Source of the DNA: Nitrosomonadales bacterium | GTDB lineage: Bacteria; Pseudomonadota; Gammaproteobacteria; Burkholderiales; Gallionellaceae | Direction of reading: 5' to 3' | NCBI GenBank assembly: GCA_016716325.1 | Contig: JADJWO010000001.1 | Coordinates: 496,001 to 560,000 of the forward strand | Length of the DNA: 64,000 nucleotides | Shown here: positions 28,441 to 37,234 of the stretch, one piece after another | Position numbering within the stretch: position 1 is the stretch's first letter | Layout: the number at the start of each line of letters is the position of its first letter | Program-made: the position numbers and the translations under genes | Notes under the pieces: model-generated | The model's input: the letters and a program-made list of their open reading frames with translations, nothing else | Told to the model about the DNA's origin: nothing | The model's database searches: none

Positions 28441-30094
28441 TAATATTGAAACCAGTAACGCAGTACGTCAGGCGGCTGAAGAAACCGCCAATCCAGAAGC
28501 CATTGTGACGGCTGCGCTGGGGCAGCTTCAAGCAAACCCTGACGCGCTGTATCAGGAACATGTGATCGCCGCACTGAAGCTCGTTCGTCAGAATGACCCT
28601 GTTGCATATGCCCGCTTGATCAACCGCGCTAAAGGTCACAAAGGCAGGCTCGAAGAGCTTACAGCGGCGGGACGGGAAAATCGCGATGACAGCAATCTCG
28701 CCCAACTCATTGCCCTCGCTCGCGAATCGTCTAGGCTCGGCCACGCCAAAGATGGCAAAGGGGTCGCTATTGTCACAGTCAAGGGAATCCGCCAGACTTG
28801 GTACATCGGTTCGTATGGATATGCCGAGTGGCTGCGTGCTGCTTTCTATAAATCGAGGGGCTCGGGGGTGGGTGACACACTGTTGACGAGCGCCATCGCG
28901 ACGCTCTCCTCCATCGGCAACTTTGAAGGCGAGGAATTCACTGTGCATATGCGCTGCGCCAAGCATGGAGATGACTACTACATTGATCTGTGCGATGACT
29001 CGTGGCAGGCAATTCGTCTTAATGCCGACGGTTGGTCAGTGGTTAGCGCCCCGCCCGTCCTGTTCACTCGCACTCGCAACATGCGTCCGCTCCCCACGCC
29101 CGTCTCTGGCAGGATCGACGAACTGTGGCAGTACGCCAATGTTCCGGAGCTCCTTTACCCCTTGGCACTCACTTGGTTGATCGATAGTTTCCGCCCGGAC
29201 ACTCCGTTCTCCATTCTGGAACTGTGCGGCGAGCAAGGAAGTGCCAAAAGTTCAACCCAGCGCTGTCTGCGCGACCTGACCGATCCCAACATGGTAGCGC
29301 TACGCGGCAAGCCGAAGATGACCGAAGACATTTACATAGCGGCCAACAATAGCTGGGTGGTGAGCTTCGAGAATCTCTCCAGTCTGACCTCAGACCAGCA
29401 GGATGCACTTTGCACGTTGGCGACGGGGGGCGGATTCGCGTCGCGGCAGCTGTACTCCAATGGCGACGAGTTCGTTATGGAGACAAAGCGGCCCGTCATG
29501 CTGAACGGCATCAGCCCTGTAGCGACACGCCCCGATCTGATCGAGCGCGTCATCAGTATCGAGTGTCCGAGCATACCGGCAGCACAGCGTCGGGACGAGC
29601 AGTCGCTCGCGGCGGAATGGCAAGACAGTTATCCGGCCATTTTCGGGGGATTGCTGGACTTGTTCTCCGCAGCGCTTCGCCATCTCCCTACGGTTAACCT
29701 CGACCAGAAGTTTCGCATGGCCGACTTCCAACTGTTGGGCGAGGCCGTTTGTATGGCGCTAGATCACCCTCCCGGATATTTCACCGAGCTATATGAAGCA
29801 TCTGTACGCGAAGGGGTAGATCGTAGTCTGGAAACTTATGGGGTCGCCAATGCATTACAGGTTTTCATGGCGCAACAGAAGAACAAGGCTTGGGAAGGCA
29901 CGGTACTTACACTGAAATCCCAGCTTGAAGGTGTATGTGGTCAAGATAAGTCGGCTTGGCCGAAATCGGCACGGGGCTTGTCTGGGCAGCTTGCACGGAT
30001 CAGGCCGGGGCTGCGTCAACGCGGGATTCAAATCGAGCACTTGGGACATAGTCGTGCCGGTGCAAAGCTTCGCATCACCCTCATGAACGACTAA
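28433..30094 (+). CDS. Replicative ATPase/helicase-like protein of the element
   Basis: 553 residues. Residues about 100-200 resemble the N-terminal part of phage replication ATPases (AIVTVKGIRQTWYIGSYGY). A P-loop ELCGEQGSAKSSTQRCL lies at about 260, followed by a Walker B-like NNSWVVSFENLSSLTSDQQDAL and the sensor region RPVMLNGISPVATRPDL with a likely arginine finger (DLIERVISIEC). This is the pattern of an AAA+/SF3-like helicase in satellites and ICEs. The C-terminal 100 residues may form a winged helix (GLSGQLARIRPGLRQRGI). It is coupled to the primase gene by an 8-bp overlap. Confidence 0.75.
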   Translation: MPNNIETSNAVRQAAEETANPEAIVTAALGQLQANPDALYQEHVIAALKLVRQNDPVAYARLINRAKGHKGRLEELTAAGRENRDDSNLAQLIALARESSRLGHAKDGKGVAIVTVKGIRQTWYIGSYGYAEWLRAAFYKSRGSGVGDTLLTSAIATLSSIGNFEGEEFTVHMRCAKHGDDYYIDLCDDSWQAIRLNADGWSVVSAPPVLFTRTRNMRPLPTPVSGRIDELWQYANVPELLYPLALTWLIDSFRPDTPFSILELCGEQGSAKSSTQRCLRDLTDPNMVALRGKPKMTEDIYIAANNSWVVSFENLSSLTSDQQDALCTLATGGGFASRQLYSNGDEFVMETKRPVMLNGISPVATRPDLIERVISIECPSIPAAQRRDEQSLAAEWQDSYPAIFGGLLDLFSAALRHLPTVNLDQKFRMADFQLLGEAVCMALDHPPGYFTELYEASVREGVDRSLETYGVANALQVFMAQQKNKAWEGTVLTLKSQLEGVCGQDKSAWPKSARGLSGQLARIRPGLRQRGIQIEHLGHSRAGAKLRITLMND

Positions 30095-30173
30095 TAGCGA
30101 CTGATAAGTCCATCACCCCTATCACTTCTCGTGACGATGTGACTGTGGTGATGGTCATTCAGCATTTTTTATC

Positions 30174-30533
30174 ATGGCAATGATCCTACTCCCCCGCTTC
30201 ATCAGATTTCGTGATGCGCCGGACTATCTAGGCATGGATCGCAATCGATTCAGTGCCGAAGTCAGGCCGTATCTGACGGAAGTACCCATAGGGGTGCAAG
30301 GGATTGCCTTCGACCGACTTGAACTGGATGCCTGGGCGGAGCAATATATGCGCTGCAACGGTCGCCCCGGTCGAAAGAAAGGAATTTTGACATGGGACGA
30401 AAAAGAGCCGCTGGACTCTACCTGCGTAACGGGGTCTGGCACATCGACAAGCAGTATCGAGGACTCCGAATTTGCGAGAGCACTGGCGAAAGTGAGCTCG
30501 CCAAAGCGGAAGAGTTCCTCACAAAGAGGCTAG
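30174..30533 (+). CDS. AlpA/excisionase-like small DNA-binding protein
   Basis: 119 residues. LPRFIRFRDAPDYLGMDRNRF is a MerR-like winged-helix start as in AlpA/Xis proteins, followed by EVRPYLTEVPIGVQGIAFDR and LELDAWAEQYMRCNGRPGRKKG. Such proteins bend DNA for excision or activate integrase genes. The C-terminal Ser/Thr-rich 40 residues lie in the 142-bp overlap with the integrase gene. The overlap couples the two genes. The 80 bp before it hold a stem-like repeat (CCATCACC 30110 / GGTGATGG 30147) followed by six T, possibly a weak terminator. Confidence 0.7.
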   Translation: MAMILLPRFIRFRDAPDYLGMDRNRFSAEVRPYLTEVPIGVQGIAFDRLELDAWAEQYMRCNGRPGRKKGILTWDEKEPLDSTCVTGSGTSTSSIEDSEFARALAKVSSPKRKSSSQRG

Positions 30534-31408
30534 ACGAAGCAAGGCAAGCTCGGGTTTTTGGTATTCGTCCAAAGCGGAGTTTTCGCGCGGCGGCGACCCG
30601 ATACCTGAACGAAAATAGCCATAAGCGCAGTATCGCAACGGATGCCCACCATTTGAAACTGGTTGACCCTTTTATTGGTAGGCTTTCGTTGGACTCAGTG
30701 CATATGGGTACGCTTCAGCAATTCATCAGTGCGAGAAAAAGGGACGGCGTAAAAACCAAGACGATTAACGCATCGTTAGCAGTCATCCGGCATCTGCTGA
30801 ATATGGCAGCATCAGAGTGGCTGGATGACAACAATCTAACTTGGCTACCCGTTGCCCCAAAGATCAAGCTGCTGAAAGTGACCGATGCACACAAGCCCTA
30901 TCCGCTGTCTTGGGAAGAGCAAACCGCGTTGTTCACCGAATTGCCCGCCCACCTTCAGCCGATGGCCCTGTTTAAGGTTAATACGGGCTGCCGTGATGGA
31001 GAGGTCTGTAGTCTGCGCTGGGACTGGGAGGTAAAAGTAGAAGAGCTGGACACGAGTGTATTCATCATCCCCGATGCATACGTCAAGAATGGTGACGAGC
31101 GACTGGTGGTGCTTAATCGGGTAGCTAAGTCGGTAGTTGCAGGACAACGCGGAAAGCACCCCGTCTACGTCTTCACATATCGAGGAAAGCCGATTGAAAC
31201 CATGAACAACTCGGGCTGGCAGCACGCAAGGCGGCGAGTCAATCTTCAGCATGTAAGGGTTCATGACCTGAAACATACTTTTGCCGAGATCCTGCGGCAG
31301 CGCGCCAAAGCATGGGCTCATTGTTCAGTCGGACAGCTTGATGAGCTTGTGGATGCGTCAAACTGCATCGCTGATAAACGCAGTCGGATGAATCGCAGCC
31401 TAGCATGA
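30392..31408 (+). CDS. Tyrosine integrase with a deleted catalytic C-terminus
   Basis: 338 residues. A SAM-like N-terminal region (about 60-165) is followed by the catalytic domain with VNTGCRDGEVCSLRW (first Arg) and RVHDLKHTFAE (His; Lys where many members have Arg). Members of this family then carry about 25 residues with LLGHK and an HYS tyrosine. Here HTFAEILRQ is followed after a few residues by WAHCSVGQLDEL, so the LLGH block is missing and the tyrosine position reads Cys. The left-end copy shares the lesion. After NRSLA the frame also differs from the left copy, which continues for 20 more residues. Probably non-functional. Confidence 0.85.
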   Translation: MGRKRAAGLYLRNGVWHIDKQYRGLRICESTGESELAKAEEFLTKRLDEARQARVFGIRPKRSFRAAATRYLNENSHKRSIATDAHHLKLVDPFIGRLSLDSVHMGTLQQFISARKRDGVKTKTINASLAVIRHLLNMAASEWLDDNNLTWLPVAPKIKLLKVTDAHKPYPLSWEEQTALFTELPAHLQPMALFKVNTGCRDGEVCSLRWDWEVKVEELDTSVFIIPDAYVKNGDERLVVLNRVAKSVVAGQRGKHPVYVFTYRGKPIETMNNSGWQHARRRVNLQHVRVHDLKHTFAEILRQRAKAWAHCSVGQLDELVDASNCIADKRSRMNRSLA

Positions 31409-31547
31409 TCGACAGGAAGGCTGGGAATGAAAGTCCCAAAAAGGTCAAGTGGAAAGAAAAATGGGTTGATACAGTTTGCGCTAACCCATTGATTACAAAA
31501 TATGGCGCGCCCGAAGAGATTCGAACTCCTGACCCCTTGGTTCGTAG
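31286..31547. repeat. Right copy of the island-end repeat
   Basis: Matches 7801-8065: integrase 3' end, stem-loop (AATGGGTT 31460 / AACCCATT 31483) and the 45-bp tRNA-Arg 3' end (31503-31547). Several single-base gaps at short homopolymers relative to the left copy disrupt the integrase tail. Confidence 0.9.
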
Positions 31548-31579
31548 CCAAGTACTCTATCCAGCTGAGCTACGGGCGC
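31503..31579 (-). tRNA. tRNA-Arg (ACG)
   Basis: A 77-nt cloverleaf with acceptor GCGCCCG / CGGGCGC, anticodon loop CTACGAA between CTTGG and CCAAG (anticodon ACG), T loop TTCGAAT and an encoded CCA. It is the integration site of the island; its last 45 bp come from the element side. Confidence 0.97.
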
Positions 31580-31599
31580 GTTTTTTTGAAACTTTGTTG

Positions 31600-31693
31600 T
31601 GGCGGAGAGGGAGGGATTCGAACCCTCGATACAAGTTTAAGCTCGTATGCGCCCTTAGCAGGGGCGTGCCTTCGACCTCTCGGCCACCTCTCC
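31600..31693 (-). tRNA. tRNA-Ser (GCT)
   Basis: A 94-nt class II tRNA with acceptor GGAGAGG, anticodon loop CTGCTAA between CGCCC and GGGCG (anticodon GCT), a long variable arm and encoded CCA. It lies 20 bp upstream of tRNA-Arg on the same strand, probably in one transcript. Confidence 0.97.
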
Positions 31694-31738
31694 GAAGGCC
31701 GCGAATGATACTGACTTGAGGCTAGGCGGTCAAACGGT

Positions 31739-32971
31739 TTATGCGTCTTCCTGATCCAGGTCGAACGCTTTGTGCAGGACACGAACAGCCAGCTCCAGAT
31801 ATTTCTCGTCGATGACGACCGATATCTTGATTTCGGATGTGGAGATCATCTGGATGTTGATACCCTCTTCCGACAAGGTGCGGAACATCTTGCTGGCAAT
31901 GCCGACATGCGAGCGCATTCCCACGCCTACCACCGAAACCTTGGCGGCCTTATTGTCGCCGATCACTTCGCGTGCGCCGATGTGCCCTTGCACCTTGCTC
32001 TTCAGGATGTCCATCGCCCTGACGAATTCGTTGCGATGCACGGTGAAGGAAAAGTCGGTCGTGCCGTCCACGCCGACGTTCTGGATGATCATGTCCACAT
32101 CGATGTTGGCATCGGAGACCGGGCCCAGGATCTGGTATGCGATACCCGGCCTGTCGGGCACGCCGACGACGGTGATCTTGGCTTCGTCGCGGTTGAACGC
32201 GATTCCGGAAATGATAGCTTGTTCCATTTTGTCGTCATCCTCAAAAGTAATCAGGGTGCCGTCGCCCTCTTCTTCAAAGCTGGACAGCACGCGCAGTTTG
32301 ACCTTGTATTTCCCGGCAAACTCCACCGAGCGTATCTGTAATACCTTGGAACCCAGACTGGCCATCTCGAGCATTTCCTCGAAAGTGATGCTCTTCAGGC
32401 GGCGCGCTTCCGGCACCAAGCGGGGATCGGTGGTATATACCCCGTCCACATCGGTATAGATCTGGCATTCATCGGCATTCAGCGCGGCGGCAACAGCGAC
32501 GCCGGTCGTATCCGAACCGCCGCGTCCCAGCGTGGTGATATTGCCGTCTTCGTCCACCCCCTGGAAGCCCGCCACCACCACGACATGATCGTTTTCCAGA
32601 TCCGCGCGAATGTTCTGTTCGTCGATGCTGACAATGCGCGCCTTGTTGAAAGCGCTGTCGGTCACAATGCTGACCTGCCCGCCGGTATAGCTCTTGGCTT
32701 TGACGCCAAGGCTCTTGAGCGCCATCGCCAGCAGGCCGATGGTGACCTGTTCGCCGGTGGAAACGACCACGTCGAGTTCGCGCGGGTCGGGATGTTTCTG
32801 GATCTCATGGGCAAGATGGATCAGGCGGTTGGTTTCGCCGCTCATCGCGGAAACCACCACCACGACCTGATGTCCCTGTGCCTTGAATTTCGCAACGCGC
32901 CGAGCCACATTTTTGATGCGATCGGGGTTGCCGACCGATGTACCGCCGTACTTTTGAACGATCAATGCCAC
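31739..32971 (-). CDS. lysC: Aspartate kinase
   Basis: 410 residues. It phosphorylates aspartate at the head of the lysine, threonine and methionine pathway. It begins ALIVQKYGGTSVG (catalytic KYGGTSV) and has TLGRGGSDTTGVA, YTDVDGVYTTDPR and FEEMLEMASLGSKVL, followed by two ACT domains for feedback control (ITVVGVPDRPGIA and VSVVGVGMRSHVGIA). The start is GTG at 32971, matching the family N-terminus. It is divergent from recJ with 160 bp between them. Single-function kinase of about 410 residues, the usual betaproteobacterial form. Confidence 0.97.
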   Translation of the reverse strand: MALIVQKYGGTSVGNPDRIKNVARRVAKFKAQGHQVVVVVSAMSGETNRLIHLAHEIQKHPDPRELDVVVSTGEQVTIGLLAMALKSLGVKAKSYTGGQVSIVTDSAFNKARIVSIDEQNIRADLENDHVVVVAGFQGVDEDGNITTLGRGGSDTTGVAVAAALNADECQIYTDVDGVYTTDPRLVPEARRLKSITFEEMLEMASLGSKVLQIRSVEFAGKYKVKLRVLSSFEEEGDGTLITFEDDDKMEQAIISGIAFNRDEAKITVVGVPDRPGIAYQILGPVSDANIDVDMIIQNVGVDGTTDFSFTVHRNEFVRAMDILKSKVQGHIGAREVIGDNKAAKVSVVGVGMRSHVGIASKMFRTLSEEGINIQMISTSEIKISVVIDEKYLELAVRVLHKAFDLDQEDA

Positions 32972-33133
32972 GATTTTTCGTACCTTGCTAAAAAGTGGGC
33001 GCGATTCTATCGTAATTGACCAAAAAAAACGAGGTGGCGATATATCCGGACGCTGGTTGCCTCGAAGAGGTTCTCGCGCCCCCGGAGTGCTAAACTCGGC
33101 TCATATGAAATAACGCTCGAACCGATTGTTTCC

Positions 33134-34831
33134 ATGCCTGAGATCGTACCGCGCAACATACCCGAACTGGCCCTGCGGCATTTGCTCGACAGCGGTCACC
33201 CCTCTGCCTTGGCAAAGATCTTCGCGGCGCGGGGCATCACCGACAACCGGCAACTTGAAACTTCGCTCGCCGGACTGCTGCCGTTCGACAACCTGAAAAA
33301 CATCCATGAAATGGCGCGCCATCTGGCCGACGCCATCGCTGCACAAGACAGCATACTGGTCATCGCCGACTATGACGCGGACGGCGCGACCGCCTGCGCA
33401 GTGGCCGTACGCGGGTTGCGTGCCTTTGGCGCGCACATCGACTTCCTCGTGCCGAACCGTTTTGAATACGGGTACGGGCTGACGCCGGAGATCGTGCGAC
33501 TGGCCGCCCGAAGTGAGCCGGACATCCTGTTGACGGTGGATAACGGCATCGCCAGCATCGAAGGCGTGGCGGAAGCCAACCAGCTCGGGATGCGCGTGCT
33601 GGTCACCGACCATCATTTGCCCGCCGATGCCTTGCCGGATGCCGCGAGCATCGTCAATCCCAATCAGCGCGGATGCGCCTTTCCAGACAAGCACTTGGCG
33701 GGCGTGGGCGTGATGTTCTATGTGCTGCTGGCGTTGCGCGCGGAACTGCGCGCACGCGGCACATTCACCGATTGTCCCGAACCCAGGCTTGCCGAACTAC
33801 TCGATCTCGTGGCCCTGGGCACGGTTGCCGACGTGGTCAAACTAGGCCAGAACAATCGCATCCTGGTGCAGCAGGGCCTGCAGCGCATCCGTGCCGGACG
33901 CGCCTGCGCCGGCATCAAAGCGCTGTTGCAAGTGGCAAGGAAAGACCCAGCCCACACATCCAGCCAGGACCTGGGCTTTGCCGTCGGCCCGCGCCTGAAC
34001 GCAGCCGGGCGACTGGACGACATGAGTCTTGGCATCGAATGCCTGCTGTCCGACGATGCCGCAACCGCGATGCGGATCGCGACCCGGCTGGACGCCCTCA
34101 ACCGCGAGCGACGCACCATCGAGACCGACATGCAGGAAGCGGCGCTGGCGGCGCTCGAGTCGGTCGAGCCAAGCGAAAGTTTCAGTCTCGCGCTGTTCGA
34201 CGAAAACTGGCATCAGGGCGTGATCGGCATCCTCGCTTCGCGCCTCAAGGACAAGTTCCATCGCCCGACCATCGCCTTCGCGCGCGCCAATGACGGTGAA
34301 CTGAAAGGTTCGGGACGTTCCATCTCCGGATTGCACCTGCGTGATGCGCTGGATCTGGTCAGCAAACGGCATCCTGCGCTGATCAGGAAATTCGGTGGTC
34401 ACGCCGCAGCCGCCGGCCTGAGCATCGCCGAGGCCGATTTCGACCGGTTCGCCTCATCCTTCGAACAGGTCGCCAGCGAACTGCTCGACACCGACGACCT
34501 GACTCAGCGCATCGAAACGGACGGCTCGCTGGAACATGCGGACATGACGCTGGAAACGGCGCGCCTGCTCGAAGACCAGGTGTGGGGACAGGGCTTCCCC
34601 GCGCCGCAGTTCAATGACGACTTCATCGTGCAGGGCCAGCGCGTGGTCGGCGAAAAACATCTCAAGTTGCGTCTGGGAATACAGGGGAGATCCATGGACG
34701 CGATACTGTTCGGTCAAAGCGAACCGCTGCCGGAGCGCGTGCATCTCGTGTACAGCCTGGGCGTCAATGAATACAATGGCACGCAGGATCTGCAACTCAT
34801 CGTTCGGCAGTGGCAGCACACGAAAGGGTGA
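33134..34831 (+). CDS. recJ: Single-stranded-DNA exonuclease RecJ
   Basis: 565 residues of the DHH phosphoesterase family, a 5'-3' single-strand exonuclease for recombination and mismatch repair. Metal motifs are VIADYDADGATA, LTVDNGIA, VTDHH and, further on, FKDP-region equivalents near LGFAVGPRLNAAGRLDDM; the DHHA1 part has GSGRSISGLHLRD and GGHAAAAGLSI. The length is typical (about 570). It is followed by the DUF4010 gene after 4 bp, suggesting co-transcription. Confidence 0.96.
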   Translation: MPEIVPRNIPELALRHLLDSGHPSALAKIFAARGITDNRQLETSLAGLLPFDNLKNIHEMARHLADAIAAQDSILVIADYDADGATACAVAVRGLRAFGAHIDFLVPNRFEYGYGLTPEIVRLAARSEPDILLTVDNGIASIEGVAEANQLGMRVLVTDHHLPADALPDAASIVNPNQRGCAFPDKHLAGVGVMFYVLLALRAELRARGTFTDCPEPRLAELLDLVALGTVADVVKLGQNNRILVQQGLQRIRAGRACAGIKALLQVARKDPAHTSSQDLGFAVGPRLNAAGRLDDMSLGIECLLSDDAATAMRIATRLDALNRERRTIETDMQEAALAALESVEPSESFSLALFDENWHQGVIGILASRLKDKFHRPTIAFARANDGELKGSGRSISGLHLRDALDLVSKRHPALIRKFGGHAAAAGLSIAEADFDRFASSFEQVASELLDTDDLTQRIETDGSLEHADMTLETARLLEDQVWGQGFPAPQFNDDFIVQGQRVVGEKHLKLRLGIQGRSMDAILFGQSEPLPERVHLVYSLGVNEYNGTQDLQLIVRQWQHTKG

Positions 34832-34835
34832 AGCG

Positions 34836-36098
34836 ATGGAACTCGATTTTCTGCAAGGGAACGGCATCGAAGCCTTGCCGCAGTTTCTCACCAGCCTGGC
34901 CCTAGGCTTGCTGATCGGGCTGGAGCGCGAACGCAACCCGTCGGCCAAGGCCGGTCTGCGCACCTTCGCGCTGGTCGCCGTGCTGGGCACGCTGCTGGCG
35001 CTGCTCTCCGACAAACTCGGCTCGCCCTGGCTGCTGGTGGTCGGACTGGTCGCGGTGGCGGGCATGATCGTCGCCGCCTACCTCAATCATCCCGGGGACG
35101 AATCCGACCCCGGCACCACCACGGTCATCGCACTGCTGCTCAGTTACGGGCTGGGCATCATGATCTGGTACGACCTGGCCAGACTCGCCGTGATGCTGGC
35201 GATCGGCATCACCGCCCTGCTCTATTTCAAACCCGAACTGCACGGCATATCGCAACGGCTGACGCGCCGCGATCTGGTCGCCATACTGCAATTCGCGGTA
35301 CTGACCTTCATCGTGCTGCCGATCCTGCCGGACCAGAATTACGGGCCGTACGATGCCGTCAATCCCTACCAGGCATGGCTGATGGTGGTGCTGATCTCCG
35401 GGCTCAGCCTCACCGGTTACGCCGCACTGCAAATGGTGGGCACGCGCTATGGCACGCTGTTGCTGGGCTTTCTCGGCGGCCTGGTGTCGAGCACCGCAAC
35501 CACATTGAGCTATGCGAGGCGCGGCAAGAGCGCCCCTGCCATGCTGGAAGTGGCCGCCTCGGTCATCGTGATCGCCAGCATGGTGGTATTACTGCGCCTG
35601 ATAATTGTCAGTTCCGTGGTCGCCTACGCCGCATTGCCCGACCTGTTGCCGGTACTGCTGGGCGGACTGCTGTCGGGCCTGTTCGTCGCACTGTATAACT
35701 GGCGCAGGATGAGCAATGCCCCCGAGCCTCACTTCCCCGAGACTTCCAATCCCGCCGAACTGCACACCGCCATCGGCTTCGGCCTGATGTATGTGGCGGT
35801 GTTGCTGGCGGCGGCATGGATGGAGGATTTCGCGGGCAATCAGGGGTTGTATGTCGTGGCACTGGTCTCCGGACTGACCGATGTGGACGCGATCACGTTA
35901 TCCAGTCTGCGCCTGCTGAATCTCGGCCAGTTAAGCCAGCAGCAGGCGGTAACAGCCATCGCCATCGCTTTTCTTTCCAATCTCGCCTTCAAGTTCGGCA
36001 TGGTGGTCTTCATCGGCGGCTGGGTTCTCGCAAGACATGTCGCCATCGGATTCGGCGCCATCGCCCTCGGGGTGCTGGCCGGACTGTTTGCGTTATAA
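34836..36098 (+). CDS. MgtC/SapB-DUF4010 family membrane protein
   Basis: 420 residues, about a dozen predicted membrane segments. The N-terminus LTSLALGLLIGLERERNPSA is the MgtC/SapB signature, and the C-terminal half with LGFLGGLVSSTATTLSYA and ALVSGLTDVDAITLS is the DUF4010 domain. Role unknown; MgtC relatives affect Mg2+ and acid homeostasis. ATG 34836 lies 4 bp after the recJ stop. Its TAA stop is embedded in a TATAAT that may be the prfB -10 element. Confidence 0.85.
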   Translation: MELDFLQGNGIEALPQFLTSLALGLLIGLERERNPSAKAGLRTFALVAVLGTLLALLSDKLGSPWLLVVGLVAVAGMIVAAYLNHPGDESDPGTTTVIALLLSYGLGIMIWYDLARLAVMLAIGITALLYFKPELHGISQRLTRRDLVAILQFAVLTFIVLPILPDQNYGPYDAVNPYQAWLMVVLISGLSLTGYAALQMVGTRYGTLLLGFLGGLVSSTATTLSYARRGKSAPAMLEVAASVIVIASMVVLLRLIIVSSVVAYAALPDLLPVLLGGLLSGLFVALYNWRRMSNAPEPHFPETSNPAELHTAIGFGLMYVAVLLAAAWMEDFAGNQGLYVVALVSGLTDVDAITLSSLRLLNLGQLSQQQAVTAIAIAFLSNLAFKFGMVVFIGGWVLARHVAIGFGAIALGVLAGLFAL

Positions 36099-36099
36099 T
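36094..36099 (+). promoter_or_regulatory. Candidate -10 element for prfB
   Basis: TATAAT overlaps the upstream stop codon, 29 bp before the prfB ATG. No convincing -35 hexamer was seen. If real, it could also drive the defence cassette and lysS. Confidence 0.35.
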
Positions 36100-36127
36100 C
36101 GCGCCCTTTTCAGCACACGACAAAATC

Positions 36128-37232
36128 ATGGAAGCCGAACAACTCAACGCCTTGTCCAACCAGCTGCAGGATCTCGCCTCGCGCAGCGCAGAATTGCGGA
36201 GGTATCTTTGACTTCGATACCAAGCAGGAACGCCTGACCGAAGTCTGCGAACTCGCCGAAGACCCGGCCATCTGGCAGGACGCCAAACGCGCCCAGGATC
36301 TGGGACGTGAGCGCAAGTCGCTGGAAACCGTTGTGCTCGGCCTGACGAAGATTCGGCAGGACATCACTGACGCCTCGGAACTGTTCGAGATGGCCCAGGC
36401 TGAGAACGACGAGGACAGCCTGAACGGCATCGCGGACGATGTCCGGGACATCGAAAAACGCGTTGCGGAAATGGAATTCCGCCGCATGTTCTCCAACCCG
36501 GCAGACCCGAACAACTGCTTCATCGACATCCAGGCCGGCGCAGGCGGTACCGAAGCCTGTGACTGGGCTTCCATGCTACTGCGCCAATACCTGAAATACT
36601 GCGAACGCAAGGGCTTCAAGGTCGAAGTACTGGAACAGACCGACGGCGATGTCGCGGGCATCCGCAGCGCTTCGCTCAAGGTCGAAGGCGAATATGCCTA
36701 TGGACACCTGCGCACCGAGACCGGCGTGCATCGCCTGGTGCGCAAATCGCCGTTCGATTCTTCCGGCGGACGACACACCTCCTTTGCCAGCCTGTTCGTC
36801 TCGCCCGAAGTGGACGACTCCATCGAGGTGGACATCAACCCGGCCGACCTGCGCATCGACACCTTCCGCGCCAGCGGCGCGGGTGGCCAGCACATCAACA
36901 AGACCGACTCAGCGATCCGCATCACCCACGCGCCGACCGGCATCGTCGTGCAATGCCAGAGCGACCGTTCGCAGCATCGCAACAAGGCCGAAGCGATGGC
37001 CATGCTGAAATCGCGCCTGTACGAACTGGAACTGCGCAAGCGCCAATCCGAAGCGGACAAGCTGGAAGCCTCCAAGACCGATGTGGGCTGGGGCCACCAG
37101 ATACGATCCTATGTGCTCGACAACTCGCGCATCAAGGATCTGCGCACCAACGTCGAGATCTCCGCCACGCAAAAAGTGCTCGACGGCGACCTCGATGCCT
37201 TCATCGAAGCCAGCCTGAAGCAAGGCGTTTAA
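36128..37232 (+). CDS. prfB: Peptide chain release factor 2, programmed +1 frameshift
   Basis: 367 residues when read as 36128-36208 joined to 36210-37232. RF2 releases peptides at UGA and UAA. The 27-codon leader ends RRYL and meets an in-frame TGA (36209-36211) at the site CTT TGA C, with the Shine-Dalgarno-like GGAGG just upstream (36198-36202): the classical autoregulatory frameshift. The second frame has RKSPFDSSGG (SPF stop-recognition tripeptide) and SGAGGQHINKTDSA (GGQ). lysS is separated from prfB by the SMC cassette, whose first gene starts 2 bp after this stop. Confidence 0.97.
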
Positions 37233-37234
37233 CA

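Larger units (their letters stand above)
8021..31547. mobile_element. Integrated element at tRNA-Arg(ACG), satellite-like, with defence cargo
   Basis: Bounded by the 45-bp direct repeat of the tRNA-Arg 3' end (8021-8065 and 31503-31547). From right to left it contains a tyrosine integrase, an AlpA/excisionase-like gene, a replicative ATPase, a RepB-type primase, the cargo block (15.4-26.5 kb), a YqaJ exonuclease, a single-strand annealing protein, DUF932, small proteins, a nuclease-like membrane protein, an ankyrin-like protein and a terminase small subunit. No capsid, portal, tail, lysis or conjugation gene is visible. That gene set fits a phage satellite better than a complete prophage or a conjugative element. 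About 23.5 kb. Confidence 0.8.

Noticed and set aside
31405..31719. A 104-codon frame across the tRNA genes
   Set aside because: It runs antisense through two tRNA genes and is the broken integrase tail in its beginning.
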